Positions 1-12,812 of a stretch of DNA of 64,000 nucleotides are shown one piece after another; the stretch's first letter is position 1, and every line of letters starts with the position of its first letter. Location of the stretch: positions 40,727,949-40,791,948 of the forward strand of contig OX387182.1 of the NCBI GenBank assembly GCA_947561395.2. The letters are read 5' to 3'. The position numbers and the translations under genes are program-made. This DNA comes from Buxus sempervirens. Taxonomy: Eukaryota > Streptophyta > Magnoliopsida > Buxales > Buxaceae. The notes beneath the pieces are model-generated. The model made no database searches. It was not told where the DNA came from and saw nothing but the letters and a program-made list of their open reading frames with translations.

Positions 1-1065
1 TGATCATCTAGATCATAATCGCTGATTTTCAAAATCCATAATCTTGTTTGGATACCTTAGGTTTTCGAATCTAACTATATGATTAGAATCTAGAATTTCA
101 TTTGAGGGGGCGTTTGGTGGGCATTATACAATCTGGATTCTGATTATGATCCTAGGTTATAGAATCACATATTATATTTCCTTTATTTTATAATCCAGAC
201 TCTTGTTTGGGAAGTTGGATTATGAACTCAGATTTTAGCCTCTGGAATCCAGGATCTTGTTTGGTTCACATAGATTATTGAAAAAAATTGTGTAGTTTCT
301 ATATCCAACTATGAAAACAAAAAAACAATAAAATATGTTGAACAAGCAATAATATTCAAAAACTAGTGAATATGCTCAATGTACACATCTTATGTTTATA
401 TATAAAACATAATTAATAAAAAAAACAATTAATTTCTAGTAGCTTGTTCCATCGCATTTGCAAGTACGTCTCTAAAAGCCGCCATCTCATTAGTTAGGCC
501 TGGTGTCACTCCAAGTAAATGAAAGAACAGGAGAGAAAAAATGTTTAGCTAAAATATAGTACATGGGCAGAGAGATTACTATAAATTGGTAACATACCAT
601 TAAAGTTCATAAAGACATCTCAGATGGCAAAGAAACAAAAACAAAAAAAGTATCTTAGTCACTAAACCAATCTATCCATGAGATAAGCAATCAAATAAGA
701 GAGATCAAATAAGAATTCCTAAAAAACCTTTATTTTCCCCCAATAATTGTGGATAGAAGCCTTTGTACAAACGGCACATATCAAATATGTGATAATTAGT
801 GCACCATATACACAGACAAGCACCAAATATCACATAGAAGACTGATGAAACCAAATCTGAGGACAAATGCTTCCAACCTATCAGAAGTCATTGATCTAAA
901 ATCTCATCAATACTTTCAATGAACAACAATTAGAACTGAATTAAAGACCAGTAACACATTGATAATAGTAATAAGGAGAATGTTGAGTGTGAAATGGGAC
1001 GCATGTTTGGATTGTGTGGATGTGTTAGAGACAAGAAGGATTGGTATGGCCGTCAATGTCAACCA

Positions 1066-1435
1066 CCCCCATCCCCATCAACAGCCCAATATCAATCAAT
1101 GAACAAGCTCAATCAACAACCCCAACAAATGAATAGCCCCAACCTCCATCCCAATAAACAACGAACCCATTTCCTCAACCCCCATCCCACCATCCCACCA
1201 TCCCAATCTACAACAACCCCATTTCCTCAACCCCCCATCCCAATCAACAACGAACCCATCCCCAATCCCATTTCCTCAACCCCCATCAACAACGAACCCA
1301 TCACCAACCCCATTTCATCAAACCCCGTCCCAATCAATAACGAACCCATCCCCAACCCCATTTCATCCCCAACCCCATTTCCTCAAACCCCATCCCAATC
1401 AATAACGAACCCATCCCCAACCCCATTTTCTCTTC
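1066..1435. repeat. CCCATCC/AACGAACCC low-complexity tandem repeat
   Basis: About 370 bp built from recurring words such as CCCATCCCAATCAA, AACGAACCCAT and CCCCATTTC, with irregular period near 30 bp. The 152-codon open frame over it (Pro/Asn/Ile/Ser repeats) follows from the repeat and is not taken as a gene. It lies inside the transposon at 106-2048. Confidence 0.7.
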
Positions 1436-1692
1436 GTGTTTTGCTGATTTAGAAGAAGAGGAAGATCCCAACAAACGAACAACCCCCAACCCAAAGTCTG
1501 AAAAGATAAATGCCGATACCTAGATGAAGATATCGGCATTCCCTTTTCGCTTTTGCTGAGTTGGGAGAGTGCAGACAGGGTGCAAAACCAGAGAAAAAGA
1601 GAGACAGGGACAAAGAGCAAGGAGAGAAAAGGGAACAGAGCAAGGAGAGAAAGATAAAGGGTGTAGAATGAGAGATAGAGAGAGAGAGGTAC

Positions 1693-1776
1693 CTGAAGAT
1701 CTGCGTTTTTGAGTGAGAAGAGCTGCGGAAATCTGCGTTTTTGAGTGAGAAGAGCTGTGAAGATCTGCGTTTTGGC
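1693..1776. repeat. Short tandem repeat, about 36-38 bp unit
   Basis: GA(A/G)ATCTGCGTTTT.GAGTGAGAAGAGCTG occurs twice in tandem, followed by a partial third copy GAAGATCTGCGTTTTGG. It is inside the transposon at 106-2048. Confidence 0.7.
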
Positions 1777-2094
1777 TCTTCTCGTTTTGTTGAGTAGCTG
1801 CGAAGAACTTTGGAGAAGAGAGAAAAGTGTCGGGCTTTTTTCCTTTTCTTATAATCGGTGATTGTGGGATGTTAAGCACAAATCACCACAATCCTTATAT
1901 TCACCTCCAGGGCAGCTTGTGATTATGGGCTAAATTATAATATCTGATGCTATAATCCTATCTCAAAATCCCAACCAAACACCATTTCTTGATTATAGAA
2001 TTGGATTCTTGTAGAATCCAGATTCTATAATGCCCATCAAACGCCCCCTTGGTTGACATTGATTATTGAGATTAAATTTGGAGTCTTTATATTA

Positions 2095-2247
2095 AAAATG
2101 CATAAAAAATAAAATTTATCTATATATATATTATAATAAATATCATACATAATATTTATTATTACATATATAATATACATCATATATATCATATATTATA
2201 TATAATATATTGTATAATATCATACTAAGTAAAATATATATTATAAA

Positions 2248-2288
<41 letters not shown>

Positions 2289-2655
2289 ATTCAAAAAAAA
2301 TATAACATTATATATTGTATATGACATATATTATATATAATATAATATATATAATGTTATATTAGATTATATAATATTGTATATAATATATTATAATGTA
2401 TAATTTAATCCTATAATATATTTTATATGATAATAACTACAATATAATAAATTATATTGTATATGATATTATATTTATAATATATTATAATATGTAATAT
2501 TATACTTAGTATTATAATATATTATTTATAATATAATAATATTATATTATATGTAATATCATATCATTAATATAACATTATATTATCAATACTATATAAT
2601 ATAACAAATATATTATATTATAATGCTTATAGTATTATTATATACTATAACATGT
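2095..2655. repeat. AT-rich low-complexity tract with (TA)n core at 2252-2285
   Basis: Almost pure A/T sequence made of ATATTATA-like words, including an uninterrupted TA dinucleotide run. Nothing coding is visible. It sits between the nested transposon and the unclassified block at 2660-3840. Confidence 0.85.
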
Positions 2656-3848
2656 ATTACTATTCCTCCTAAATTGGTCCGGGCTCAACACGTGGCGGTA
2701 GGGTTGATGTGTCTTTGTGCGGGCGTGCCAATATCTGTTGATATAATGATTTGGGTCAGATCCTAACCCCAGGCACCTGTTCTGGATCTAAACAGAAATC
2801 GGTCTAGCCGTACTGCAAGTCACCTATAATAAAACTGATCAGACGAAAGAAATGAAAACTAGGGGTTTGGTCTTCGTTTGGGCCCTTATTTGTGTTTGAA
2901 AATGACAGATGACAATAACGAAATACTATATTCAGATATCGGTCGCCAAAGATGCAACCGTTGATTACAACAAGTCTCCAAATAACTCAAAAAGAAATGA
3001 AACAAATGAAAACCATCAATGCTAACAGTACCGGCCTCCCCCTGGCCTTATAGCTGTAATCGGAGTATAAGGTAGGGATATATGGGGCGTCTGTTAGTAA
3101 AGTTGATTCGGAGATTCACCCAGGAATACTATTTAACCGACGTTCCGCTAATCACCTGGCTTGACTAAAGACAGCTTCAGTACCGACTGTAAGTAACCCT
3201 GTAGCCGTAATCAGAGTACAGAATTAAGAGACAGGGGCGGCCTCAACTTTCTTGCTGGTGGCAAGGCCTTCACTTCAATCGGAGTAAATAATAGCCTGGA
3301 ATGTCACTGCGACAGGAAGCAGTGAGATGAGTCCTAAATTATCCCTTCTTGCTACAAGATGAGTGTAAGAGACTGGATAGTGATCACGGATGATCGGATT
3401 ATAATCATAATAACCGGTTGCGGTTGAGTGGATGTTGTCCTTGAGCCCTTCGTAACTATGCCTTTTATAGCCAAACTTTGACGGTTGCTTACCGTCCCAT
3501 GTTTGCACGACCTTCATATCGGTTTTGGAAGTTATCAACCTTGTACACTTCATTCGGGTAAGATAACCATTTGTCACGATCCCAACAAACAACTTCCTTG
3601 TTCCCATTGTTTATCCAGATGGTCTCGGTTGTCAGTCTTGTACTAATGGTGATGTCATCCCTTAGACATATGAATACGGTTTTCCTATTTAGACATATGT
3701 GTATGCTTACATGGCTTTACTGGTGAGACTAGCCCATGTAGACGCCACATGGTTTTTCTTCATTTGCTAGGCTATGGCGGGTGTAAAAAATTACATATAT
3801 GTTATGTATAATCTGTAGAATAACTAGATTTGGAAATTTAAGTACCAA
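2656..3848. other. Unclassified repeat-like block
   Basis: Noticeably higher GC than its surroundings, with recurring words such as GTAATC(G/A)GAGTA (three times, 3050-3290) and (G/T)TCAGTACCGACTG. This looks like transposon or LTR internal sequence carried inside the outer TIR element. A 110-codon minus-strand open frame (3275-3607) shows no recognisable domain. I cannot classify it further. Confidence 0.3.
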
Positions 3849-4019
3849 TGCCTATAATCCTTATAATCACCTTTAAGATAGATTCTGATTATAGGCTGGA
3901 TTATAACATTAGATTGTAGAATCTGGCCTCAAAATCCCAACCAAATGCCCTTTTTGGATGATAGAATCAGATTCTACTATAATTCAAATTCTATAGTGCC
4001 CGCCAAACACCCCCTTAGA

Positions 4020-4285
4020 GATGCACTTGTTAGGTGTCAAAGGATGCATATTTAAGGGTCTAAGAGATCAAGAGGAAGACCTGAAAAGATATGGATGGAG
4101 TTAATAAACAAGACTTACATAAGCTTAAATCAGTTGAAGATAAGATTTTTGATAGAACAGAATGGAGAGACAAGATTCTTGTTGCGGTCTCACTTTGGTG
4201 CAAACTAGTTTATGTCGATAATGATGATGATAATGACGATGATGAAGTAGAAGTGGAGGATTTGGTTGTGAAGTCCTTTTGATTG
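4020..4285 (+). mobile_element. RTE-type LINE, 3' end remnant
   Basis: Translates in pieces to the conserved C-terminal tail of plant RTE LINEs: RGRPEK.W followed, after a frame change, by a MDGVNKQDLHKL-like stretch and FDRTEWRDKI. It ends in a GATGATGAT microsatellite, the usual RTE 3' tail. The same tail recurs at 10080-10410 and 41870-42025. It is 5' truncated. Confidence 0.75.
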
Positions 4286-6347
4286 GGTTGAGGATGTCAA
4301 AATATAATAAAACATTTACTTAGATGTCTTTCAAAAAAATAACGGATGCTATTGTGTGACTATTTTTGTGTAGGGTTATTGACTCTAAGTAGAATTTGAT
4401 TTTGGAAATATTGTATGTCAATTAATTGACCATACTCACTAATAATTGAAGGTTCCATCGAATAATCCTTTCATTAAAGGATCGACCTCGATTAGGAATC
4501 CAGAAAATAGGTTTCTGCAGTTAAGATCCCTTGATTAATCTCACCAGTTAATTGACCAATCTCAATTAGGAAAACCGAGGGTGGTTTTCACACCAGAATT
4601 TCCCTTTGGTTAATTGAGGAACGTCCTGACTAATCGACATTGAAGGATCTGCAATCCTATGAGATTTTGTCCAATTTTTATGAATTTCTATCTTTGTAAT
4701 TCTTACATGTGTATAACCCATTAAACTAGAACCCCGAATTCATCATAATAAGCATTACAACATTCAAAAATATTGTCCTACATAATTTCACAAGATTAAC
4801 ATTTCTGAAAATATAATTATAATGCCCAAGTTATATTTTTCATGTTTTCACAAGTTCAAAATATATTTTTATCCACTGTGATATTCATGTAATTTTCAAA
4901 CAACAGAATCATCCTGAAGCTATTTAACATACTTTTACAATATATTCCATGGTTCATATAGGTGTTTAACATGATATCTGACATGAAAGCACTTGCAAGA
5001 ACAAATATATATCCTATATCAGTATTCCACCCAATAAGACATAGAAAACATGGTTGGAGCATGAAAATCCTACATTCTAACATCGCCAACAAAATACAAG
5101 GCTATAGATCCACCTACATTAATTTGTTGTGGTTTTACTGCAGATGATCTTCACAACACATGAGGTCTGCTTACTTGCCAATGCAGTTTCTTCCTCTTCT
5201 CCAATGTTCGACTTAGGTTTCTTCCTCTTTTATCAAAGTTAGGCACGTCCAGATTTCATCTTCCTCTCCCACACGTCCAGTTCTCCCAATTAGAAAATAA
5301 TAGAAGAGAAATTAATAACAAGACTTATATCATAGTTATTGTTTCTTTCATTGAATGTATTTTTTTTTCTAATACATAGCCTCAGCTCCCCAATGGGCTG
5401 AGCGCTAGACTGTTTGGGCTTAATTTTATTCCAACCTATCTATCACTTGAGTCTTTAAGCCCAAAAAGGCCTTAATTTGACTTGCTCAAGCATGTTCATT
5501 CCTTATCTACTTCAACTCATTTTTCATTCATCCCAATATCCTCATCCCAGATTTTCTCACCCTATTAACAGGTCACTTCCTAATTGCACAACATTCTGCT
5601 CCATTTTCATGGTTGGCCTGATGAGATTTACCCTTCATTTGGAATCCTTTGGTCATTTAACTTTGCTAGATCCCATAAATATGGAAGAGCAAACCACAAT
5701 TTACTCTTGAATTTTTTTCATTTGAAGGCATGCAGGCGAATTATGGTGTCGATCTTGGGTTTAAATTTTCTGATAAATTTATCTCCATTTTTTGAGAGAC
5801 AGAAATGTCCTTTTTATGAATATTTGCCTTATTACAAAGTTTCTTTATAATTTTGTTCATGGACATTGCAATGGCACAGAATATCACTATTTAAGAGGTA
5901 TGATAGTTTTTCAAAAGTGAGACTTGAAAATTTCTGAGGATGAATGCATCATAATGGACTGTTATATGGTTAGTAGTTTTGTACCATGGGCCGGTCACAT
6001 TAATAAAAATGTTGAGCAGATGCATCATTGTTTCTGTCAGGGTAAATTTGATGACTTTGAGCTCTCATTTGTTACTACTAGTGCTGTATCTAATCTCTTT
6101 CTTTTGCGTTATTGGATTTTTTTTTTCCGTATGGTATGATAGCTGGGTGTTGAAAACAATGTCATTTAAGGGAGAAACACGCAACATTGCATGGGATTGG
6201 TCTTGGGTTACTCCCACGAACACAAGTTTTGAAGCAACTCCAAAACAATAGAAATAATGGACCAACTATGGGATAGGATTACTTTTGCTCATAGATAATG
6301 CAAGGTGGATAATTGTTTAACAAATCTAGCTTCATTACTTTCTGCAG
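4286..6347. other. Intergenic/possible 5' intron of the PDP-like gene
   Basis: No gene, TE terminus or PWWP-coding exon was recognised in these 2 kb. Several 60-90-codon open frames overlap on both strands without conserved motifs. If the exon at 6348 belongs to a larger gene, at least part of this is intron. Confidence 0.4.
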
Positions 6348-8626
6348 ACCTGAACAGTACTTCTCCAAGGATTTATGCCCATAGACCTGCCACTCTGCTT
6401 GTAGCAGATCATGAAGAGGCTGAGCTGCCTACATCTTCTTCCATGAATCCTTCTGGTGGGTCAAGGAATCAAAACTGCCTCTATAAGCATGGCAAGAAAC
6501 AATCTCTTCATAAATTGCTGGCACACTTGCATGGTCTTGCACTGAATCCATTTCACTTGGGAAGAGAGAGCTCAAACATCATAAGGAGGATTATTTTGAA
6601 GTACAGGTTTTTTTCTTACAGGAATATCCTTGATCTTCCTTCCACAAACCACTCTTTTTATAAATGCCACGGGTCATTAGGTTTATATGGGTCTGTTGAT
6701 GGTACTAATGTTGACATTCAGCCTTGTGATGAGGTTGACACTGCTGCTCTTGATATTGATGGCAAATCAGATAAGGGAGAGAGCTTGATATTATCCAAAG
6801 ACTGCCCTGGTGACTCTTTTTCTTTAAAGAGACATCTTGATCTATCCACTATTCTTGATTTTTCTTACAAGTCGCAGAAGATTCAACCTGTGATCTCACT
6901 CAATATCGCTGCCACATGTATGCGGAGAACAAGAACCACTGTTGTTGCCCATTCATCTGATGATTTCTCTACAAAGCCTCTGGTAACCTTTAAAACCCAG
7001 GAATATGACGATGAACGGAGGAAGATAAAATCTGTCAGTGATTTCCTGTTGCACTTACGTTTACTTGCATTGGACCCTTTATATTCTGGATCAGAGAACC
7101 CTGAATCTGTCTGCAAGACCTTATTAGATACTTTCTGCTCTGAGCCAGAGAGCTCAGCATCTGTATGCTGGAACATACTGAAGTCCAGGGATTTGGTGTA
7201 CAAGAATGTCCTTGATTCTTTTATGCTAAAATTCCATCCTGGACTTGATTCAGCATTGCATCGCTGTAAGGTTGTTGGTAAGCCAGAACTTGAAGAAAAA
7301 GTTGGTTTTGTGAATGATGATAGGAGCCACCTTTCTCACTTTCTAGAGGGAGATGTTAAGCTCCAGCCTACTGATAAGATTACTATTGGGGCTGGGATGA
7401 AGCATGTGGAAGTTCACTGCAACTTGAGTTTTCTGCAGCAAGCTTCTGTTGTTGAAGCAGTATCGATGGATTCAGCGGAAGCTCTTGATCATAGGGATGT
7501 AAAAAGTGGTGAACTGTTACTGTCTCATCTAACTAATGATCACATTGAAATTCAGCCTTTTGGTGATGGGACTAACACCTCTACCATTATGTGCACAAAT
7601 GTGGGTCTGAGGGGAGTATCTGGAAACAATTCTATTGGGGACAGGAACCTCAATCAACATAATACTGCTGACTTTTCATCAGAATCACAGGTAGTATCTC
7701 AGAACCAGTCCCTGTTAACCAGATTACATGAAAGAAAACTTTCGATGCCAGGTCATGTCTATGATGGCAACATTCAACGTTCATATTCAGAAAATACTAG
7801 CCACTGTGCGGTACCCTCATCTTTACATACAAATTTTCTGAAGAAATGTAGTCTTCCTCCCAAGGATGGATTGGCTACAGAGCTTGGTCCACCTCAGCAG
7901 TGTTTCCCTCTAAACCGACTATATGCAAGTCCTCTCTACTCTGGTAATTTCCAATCTCAACTTTCGGAACAAAATAGAATGTTTGATCTGTCATCTTTGC
8001 ACATGAAGTCTGCCAAGGATCTCATTCGCCGCCAGGATAAGTTGGCAATGGAGCATAGTGAACTGCCTGTTTCTGATTTTTCATTGAAAGCAGATAAATC
8101 CAAGTGTAGATTCCATCTAACCAGACGAAGTGCAAGGTCTTTGTCAATAAAAAGGCCGTTCTTAAATAATAAAGTTAGGCATCGATTTTCAGAATCAAAT
8201 TGCAGCTCTATGGTTCCTGTTTCCTTGCACATGAAGTTTCCAAAGGATTTCAATCTACCCTCTATGGGTGAATTGGTGAAGAAATTTAGACAATTTGGGC
8301 AAATTGATATTTCGAAATCAAAGGTCTATTTTTATACTGGTTCAGCAAAGGTGGTTTTCCTGCACCACCTTGATGCAATGACTGCTTACCATTATGCAAA
8401 GAGGAGGAATGTATTTGCTAGAGCCAATGTCCGGTTTTGGCTTGATCCCTTTGAGAACAGAAGACAAGCAACAGTCAACTCATCCGTTCAGGTAACTTTG
8501 TCAATGGTGCAACCTCCAGGTTTGAATTTAAAGTCATGTCTGAAAACATCCAGCATGCATGAAAAAATGGATAGAAGAAAAACTCATAGGGTGAGGTTTG
8601 TAACATCGGATCATCCTAGTTCATAG
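6348..8626 (+). CDS. PWWP-domain-protein (PDP-type) C-terminal exon; PWWP part not seen
   Basis: A single open exon of about 760 codons ends at TAG 8624-8626. The open frame starts at a GTG (6305), so it is probably not a true start. A good acceptor, TTACTTTCTGCAG, ends at 6347; the first in-frame ATG is 6443. Plant PDP proteins are chromatin-associated factors with an N-terminal PWWP, a Leu-rich block of the type LALDPL and a C-terminal RRM-like segment. The last two are visible. The Leu-rich block occurs twice (LHGLALNPFHLG near 6530; LRLLALDPLYSG near 7060), each followed by a region ending in YRNIL or YKNVL. The C-terminal block KFPKDFNLPSMGELVKKF... with VVFLHHLDAMTAYHYAKRR lies at about 8230-8410, then NLKSCLK and a final HRVRFV. 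The long uninterrupted frame argues for a living exon. However, no PWWP exon lies in the 6.3 kb upstream, so this may be the last exon after a long intron, or a 5'-truncated copy. Confidence 0.75.
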
Positions 8627-10079
8627 TCAGCTTTAAGAAGTAGAACAGAGCCTTTTCCATATCTGTTCACCTTTTGGATTTTAGGAGTGGTGGAAATGAA
8701 AAAAATTACTGCTGGGTTTTGGTGATTTTGGATAAAAAGAAGTTTTCTGGAATGGAAGGTAAGAAATATTGCCACACCAGTTGTTTTTCTCCAGTTGTAG
8801 AATATTACATCATGATTCAAGCAAAATAGCTAGAGATAAATGAGTGAAGAGTAATTATTGCATAATTTACTCTTTTCTACCTGCAAGTCGTTCTGAAGCT
8901 TTCTTCCTAAAAGACATTGAAGCTTGGACAATGAGGGAAGCTCTTTTTGTGGCTTAGTTTTTTGATTGCTCGGTGTGTGTGCTCGACAATATTTCATATA
9001 CAGTTTAAGGGGTTCTTCAGCTGGAAAAGATATTGCTTATAGGACTGTTTCTTTTTTCTTTTGTTTTGGTATTTCCTTGGCATTATTTTGGAATCTGTTA
9101 TCCTAGACTGGTTTAATGGAATCTGCAACACGTAATTCCTGAGGCATTCACAACTGAACTTCTATAAATTTGTGCATAGATCAGTAAACGTTAAGAAATC
9201 ACTGAATGTAGGTGATTTCTCATCATGCCATCACTATAAAAATCTTTCCATATGTAATCTGTCATGAAATTCACTTTGGAACTGAAAATCCTCTAGGTGG
9301 ACCAAAACACAAGAAAATCATGCATCTTGGCAACTTCCTATTACCATGGGACTTTACACTTCTGCTCAGTATGAGGATTTCCACTTACATGTCAGTTCAG
9401 AAAGGGTAGAAGTTTTCCATCTCCATAGATTGATCTGCACTTTCATGTACTATTTCCTTATCTCTTCCTTAGGTTTTATTATCTTGTGTACTTGTTCCAT
9501 CAATAACCAATGATGAGGAATTGCAAATTACAGGTGACACTTTACAAACCTAAAATAGATACGAACCCTGTTGTTCACTAGTACAAAGGGTTGAAGTTTC
9601 CAGTCTCTTTGCAGGTTGCCGGTGGTATCCCAATTTAGTAAAGCTTGCTGAAATTCTTGAGTTGGCTGCAGAAAAGAATGAGAGAGAAAAAAAATCAATG
9701 GTTATAATCCTTATAGATTCAGAGTGAAAGGGGAATTACGTAAACACCCTTATTATAATTTAATATAATTAGTGTTTGCTTGTTAAAATTACACAAATGC
9801 CTTTAAACTTCTATAAAATTATGAGCATCTTTTCTTTGCTTTTGAAATAGCTTTTGTGGTGTGCATATAAGGTTTATTAGACGTCTTCCTCCACCAAGAT
9901 CACTTTTCTTTTCGAAGCTGGTAGGAATGAGACACGTAAACGTTGCGTCTTTTGACATGTGCATGTGCTGTCCACTTGTAGGACCCAGTTCACAAAAACC
10001 TCGATTCGATGCTCCGAATACTATGTTGTGATGGCTCGTTTATTTAATCATGTTGTGTTGAACGGAAAATTAATAAAGA
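8627..10079. other. 3' flank of the PDP-like gene; no gene seen
   Basis: AT-rich DNA with T-rich stretches. The first few hundred bases are probably 3' UTR. I see no coding domain, transposon terminus or RNA gene. Confidence 0.4.
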
Positions 10080-10410
10080 TAAAATAAGAAATGATGACAT
10101 TTGAAAGTGGTTAAACATTAAATGCGATAAAGATAAAATGAGGGAAAATAGGTTAAGATGGTTTGGTCATATAAAATAGAGATCTAGAGATGTATACCTA
10201 TAAGGTGTGATAGTATGCATATTTAAGAGCCTAACCAAGTAAGAGGAAGACCTAAAAACACATAGACGAAATGTATAAAACAATATTTACATAAAACTAG
10301 ATTAATTGAATATATAACTTTTAATAGAACGGAATGGAAAGACAAAATTAGTGTCGTTGATCACACTTTGATGGGAATTGACTTATGATGATGATGATAA
10401 TGATCAAACT
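10080..10410 (+). mobile_element. RTE-type LINE, 3' end remnant
   Basis: Begins with MRENRLRWFGHIK (near 10137), a hallmark of the region after the reverse transcriptase in plant RTE LINEs. It continues through a degenerate EEDLKTH and an R.EW.DKI-like tail and ends in a GATGATGATGAT tail. Stops and frameshifts are present. It is a relative of the copies at 4020-4285 and 41870-42025. Confidence 0.8.
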
Positions 10411-12812
10411 AGGGAGGTTGCATGGTATAGCTCACGGCATGCTTGTAAGTCTGTGTTGTGCTCATGGCTTTTGCTGACAAATTTTGAGATAAATGTCTAA
10501 TTGAATATCTTAAGTTTCTTAGTAATTAATAAAAGGTTAAAATCTTTATTAAAATAATAAAAAATAAAAATGTCTTATTAAGATAATAATAAATTCTATA
10601 AATCAAGTAAAATAACAATAATTATGAAAAATAATAATAAAATAAAAGATAATCATCTTGCTGGATTTAAAAGATAAGATATGATTAAGCATGGTAATTG
10701 CATTTAACTATGCTTCAAAAATGATTCAAATCTTATCCACTTCGCTGAAAACATTTCCTCTAGGAGCCAAAATATGATGGTTCGGTGAAACCACCAGTTG
10801 GGATAGAGTTTCGATGTGTGCCCTTCCTGCATGGGCATCATTGAGTGACATTAGATGAAACGATCTCCACTTTGCCCCGACTGATAGTGTGAGCCGTAAT
10901 GAAATCATTTGATTTGTACCGAGATCACGGCACGAGAACTTTTTCTGTATGACCAGTTCAACACATAAGGTCTATATAAATACCCATTTCGGCCAGAAGT
11001 CTAGAACTTCTATTGTTTTCTTCACCTTGCACTCGCGTTGCTCCGGCGACCACCCATCACCTACTCTAAACTCTTCAAAATCCATCCCAAACCCTCTCAA
11101 GATCACTTCCAACCATCTCAAACTTTTAAAAAGCTCCCGAAAACTGCTGCACTCATCAATTAAAAGAAAGAACACCTCAGCTAATGCTCAAGTGTTTTAG
11201 GAGTATATCAACCCAACTTAGGGTTTTCTAACTTCAGGGGCAATCCTTTAATCTTCCACTTTAAGTGATTGAATTCATTTTGACACGAATAAAATAAATA
11301 TCGGTTTAATATTTTGATCTGTCTTCTTGTATAAGCATGATCTTCTCTTCATTTATAGTTTCTGTGAATGTAATGGTTTGCTTAAGAATGATTGGTTTGA
11401 TTAATTTTGAGGGTATTACCTTATTTGTTTGTGGAACAATGGAAGAACGTAAATATTGGGAGGATGAGAACCTAGTTTATGGTGTTTGGTTGTCTTCTTT
11501 CTCCTCTTTTCCTTTTACTAGTGGTGACATATGCATACTGCACGTCAACCCGACCTAGTAACTGTAGCATAGAAGTAGGGGTAGGGGTGGGGTTTAAATT
11601 TGAAAATAGAAAGAGCGGTAGATATGGTGGTTATAGTTTAGATTCTTTTGGTCGTGGGAGAAAAAAAAAGGGGAGGGAAAGCTAAAGCTAATAATAGGGG
11701 TGATCTTTCATATATTTAGTTATATTCCCAACACTCCCCCTTACATGTGCTATTTTTAGAGATGCTTTATACAAGAAATACATTAGCCTAAAACTCTGAT
11801 ACCATATAGAACACTATTCTTACTAAAAGCTCAAGCTGATAATAAGGGTGAATTTTCATACATTTAGTTATATTCTTAAAACAGTGTAACCTTCAACTTC
11901 CCTCTTTTACCTTCTTTTAAAGTGACTAAAGAAGGAAAAAGGTTCATTCGAGTAAATGTGACTCTAAAATAAAAATTTTTTTTTTCTTTACTAAAGATCT
12001 TGAGGATTGAGAACCTGTTTAAGTAGATATAATAGGGAATAATTCTTAAATAATACTTTAATTATTGTGTGGGTGTGTACGTATATATAACTCGAGCGTA
12101 GGCTCGGTTTGTTTTTGTTAATATGTCAATCAAACACATTATCAATTTAATTCGGTGTAGAGATTTAGAACGAAAACCAAGCCAAATTTGTGGAAACCCA
12201 ACCTAAACCAACAAAAGTCGGATTGGGTCGTTCAGCTTTCAGGTTTAAACCAAGTGCCACCCCCTGCTTGGATACTGGGCTACTTGTACCTGGTTCATAT
12301 GTCACAAAACCCATCGAATTAACACGAATCAACCACAACTCAAAACTTACTGAATTTAACTCAAGTTATTCCTTGTTTATTATAATCCAAGCCCATTTAA
12401 AATTGAGCAAGATTTTGGATAAAATTCAGATTTACGTCAAGAGCTTGCCAACCTTGCCAATAAATTCAAAATATATGAGGCTTAACAAAACAACCACCAA
12501 AGAGTATGTACAAGTTACAGTTGACAGTAAGTGTTTGGCTTGAGTTGAGCCCAGAAATGAATGGGTTCAACCGCACATGAACCGGTCTATTTAGTAAACG
12601 CATTGGAAACATTCATATAGAACCCAAACCCAAACCCAAATCAACTGAATTTATTATTTGAGACAGGTTGGCTTGGGTTTAGGGTTTTTCATTGATCTTG
12701 GTTGGTTTTCAACTTGTTTCAATTTGGTTTTGGGTTGCTGCCCATAACCTCAGTTCCGTTTTAGGTTTATATTAAACCTGATGAAACAGAACTAAGTTGC
12801 AACACTCAAAAT
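10411..12812. other. Unclassified intergenic DNA
   Basis: AT-rich at 10480-10650. It contains the forward copy of an inverted repeat (10745-10870) followed by a TATA-like CTATATAAATACC (10972-10984), then anonymous DNA. A line of words built on AACCCAAACC at 12600-12780 is low-complexity. No convincing coding frame was found. Confidence 0.35.
10745..10870 (+). repeat. Dispersed inverted repeat, copy A (pairs with 13375-13505)
   Basis: Shared words with the reverse complement of 13375-13505 include (G/A)CATTTC.TCT, AGCCAAAAT.TG, GTGAAACCACC and AGATGAAACG(G/A)TCTCC, in the same order and at similar spacing. Origin unknown. A TATA-like box follows about 100 bp downstream of this copy. Confidence 0.65.

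Larger units (their letters stand above)
106..2048. mobile_element. TIR DNA transposon, complete nested copy
   Basis: The left end GGGGGCGTTTGGTGGGCATT (106-125) and the reverse complement of the right end (GGGGGCGTTTGATGGGCATT, ending at 2048) form a terminal inverted repeat. It extends imperfectly through an AATCTGGATTCT block for more than 40 bp. Flanks are TTGA on the left and TTGG on the right, so the target duplication is unclear. The interior has a CCC-rich tandem repeat and purine-rich DNA but no transposase, so this is a non-autonomous element of PIF/Harbinger or hAT type. Confidence 0.65.
1..4014. mobile_element. TIR DNA transposon, outer copy, left end outside window
   Basis: The last 165 bp (about 3849-4014) match the right end of the complete element at 106-2048: both carry the phrase TCAAAATCCCAACCAAA, then a TATAGAATC-type stretch, then GCC(C/A)..AAAC(G/A)CCCCC. 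Bases 1-105 resemble the subterminal left part of the same family (AATCTTGTTTGG). I infer an outer copy whose left tip lies before the window and which is split by the copy at 106-2048. The 3' flank TTA after CCCCC would fit a PIF/Harbinger-type 3-bp target, but the class is not certain. No transposase is visible. Confidence 0.5.

Noticed and set aside
994..1452. 152-codon Pro/Asn-rich open frame on the plus strand
   Set aside because: Entirely explained by the CCCATCC/AACGAACCC tandem repeat inside a transposon; no domain.
4091..4282. 63-codon open frame with an acidic Asp-rich C-terminus
   Set aside because: It is the RTE LINE tail; the Asp run is the GATGAT microsatellite.
5924..6251. Possible PWWP-coding exon upstream of the PDP-like exon (FVPWAGHI resembles PWWPGHI)
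   Set aside because: Only a few residues match, no beta-strand signature before or after, and no phase-consistent splice to 6348 was found.
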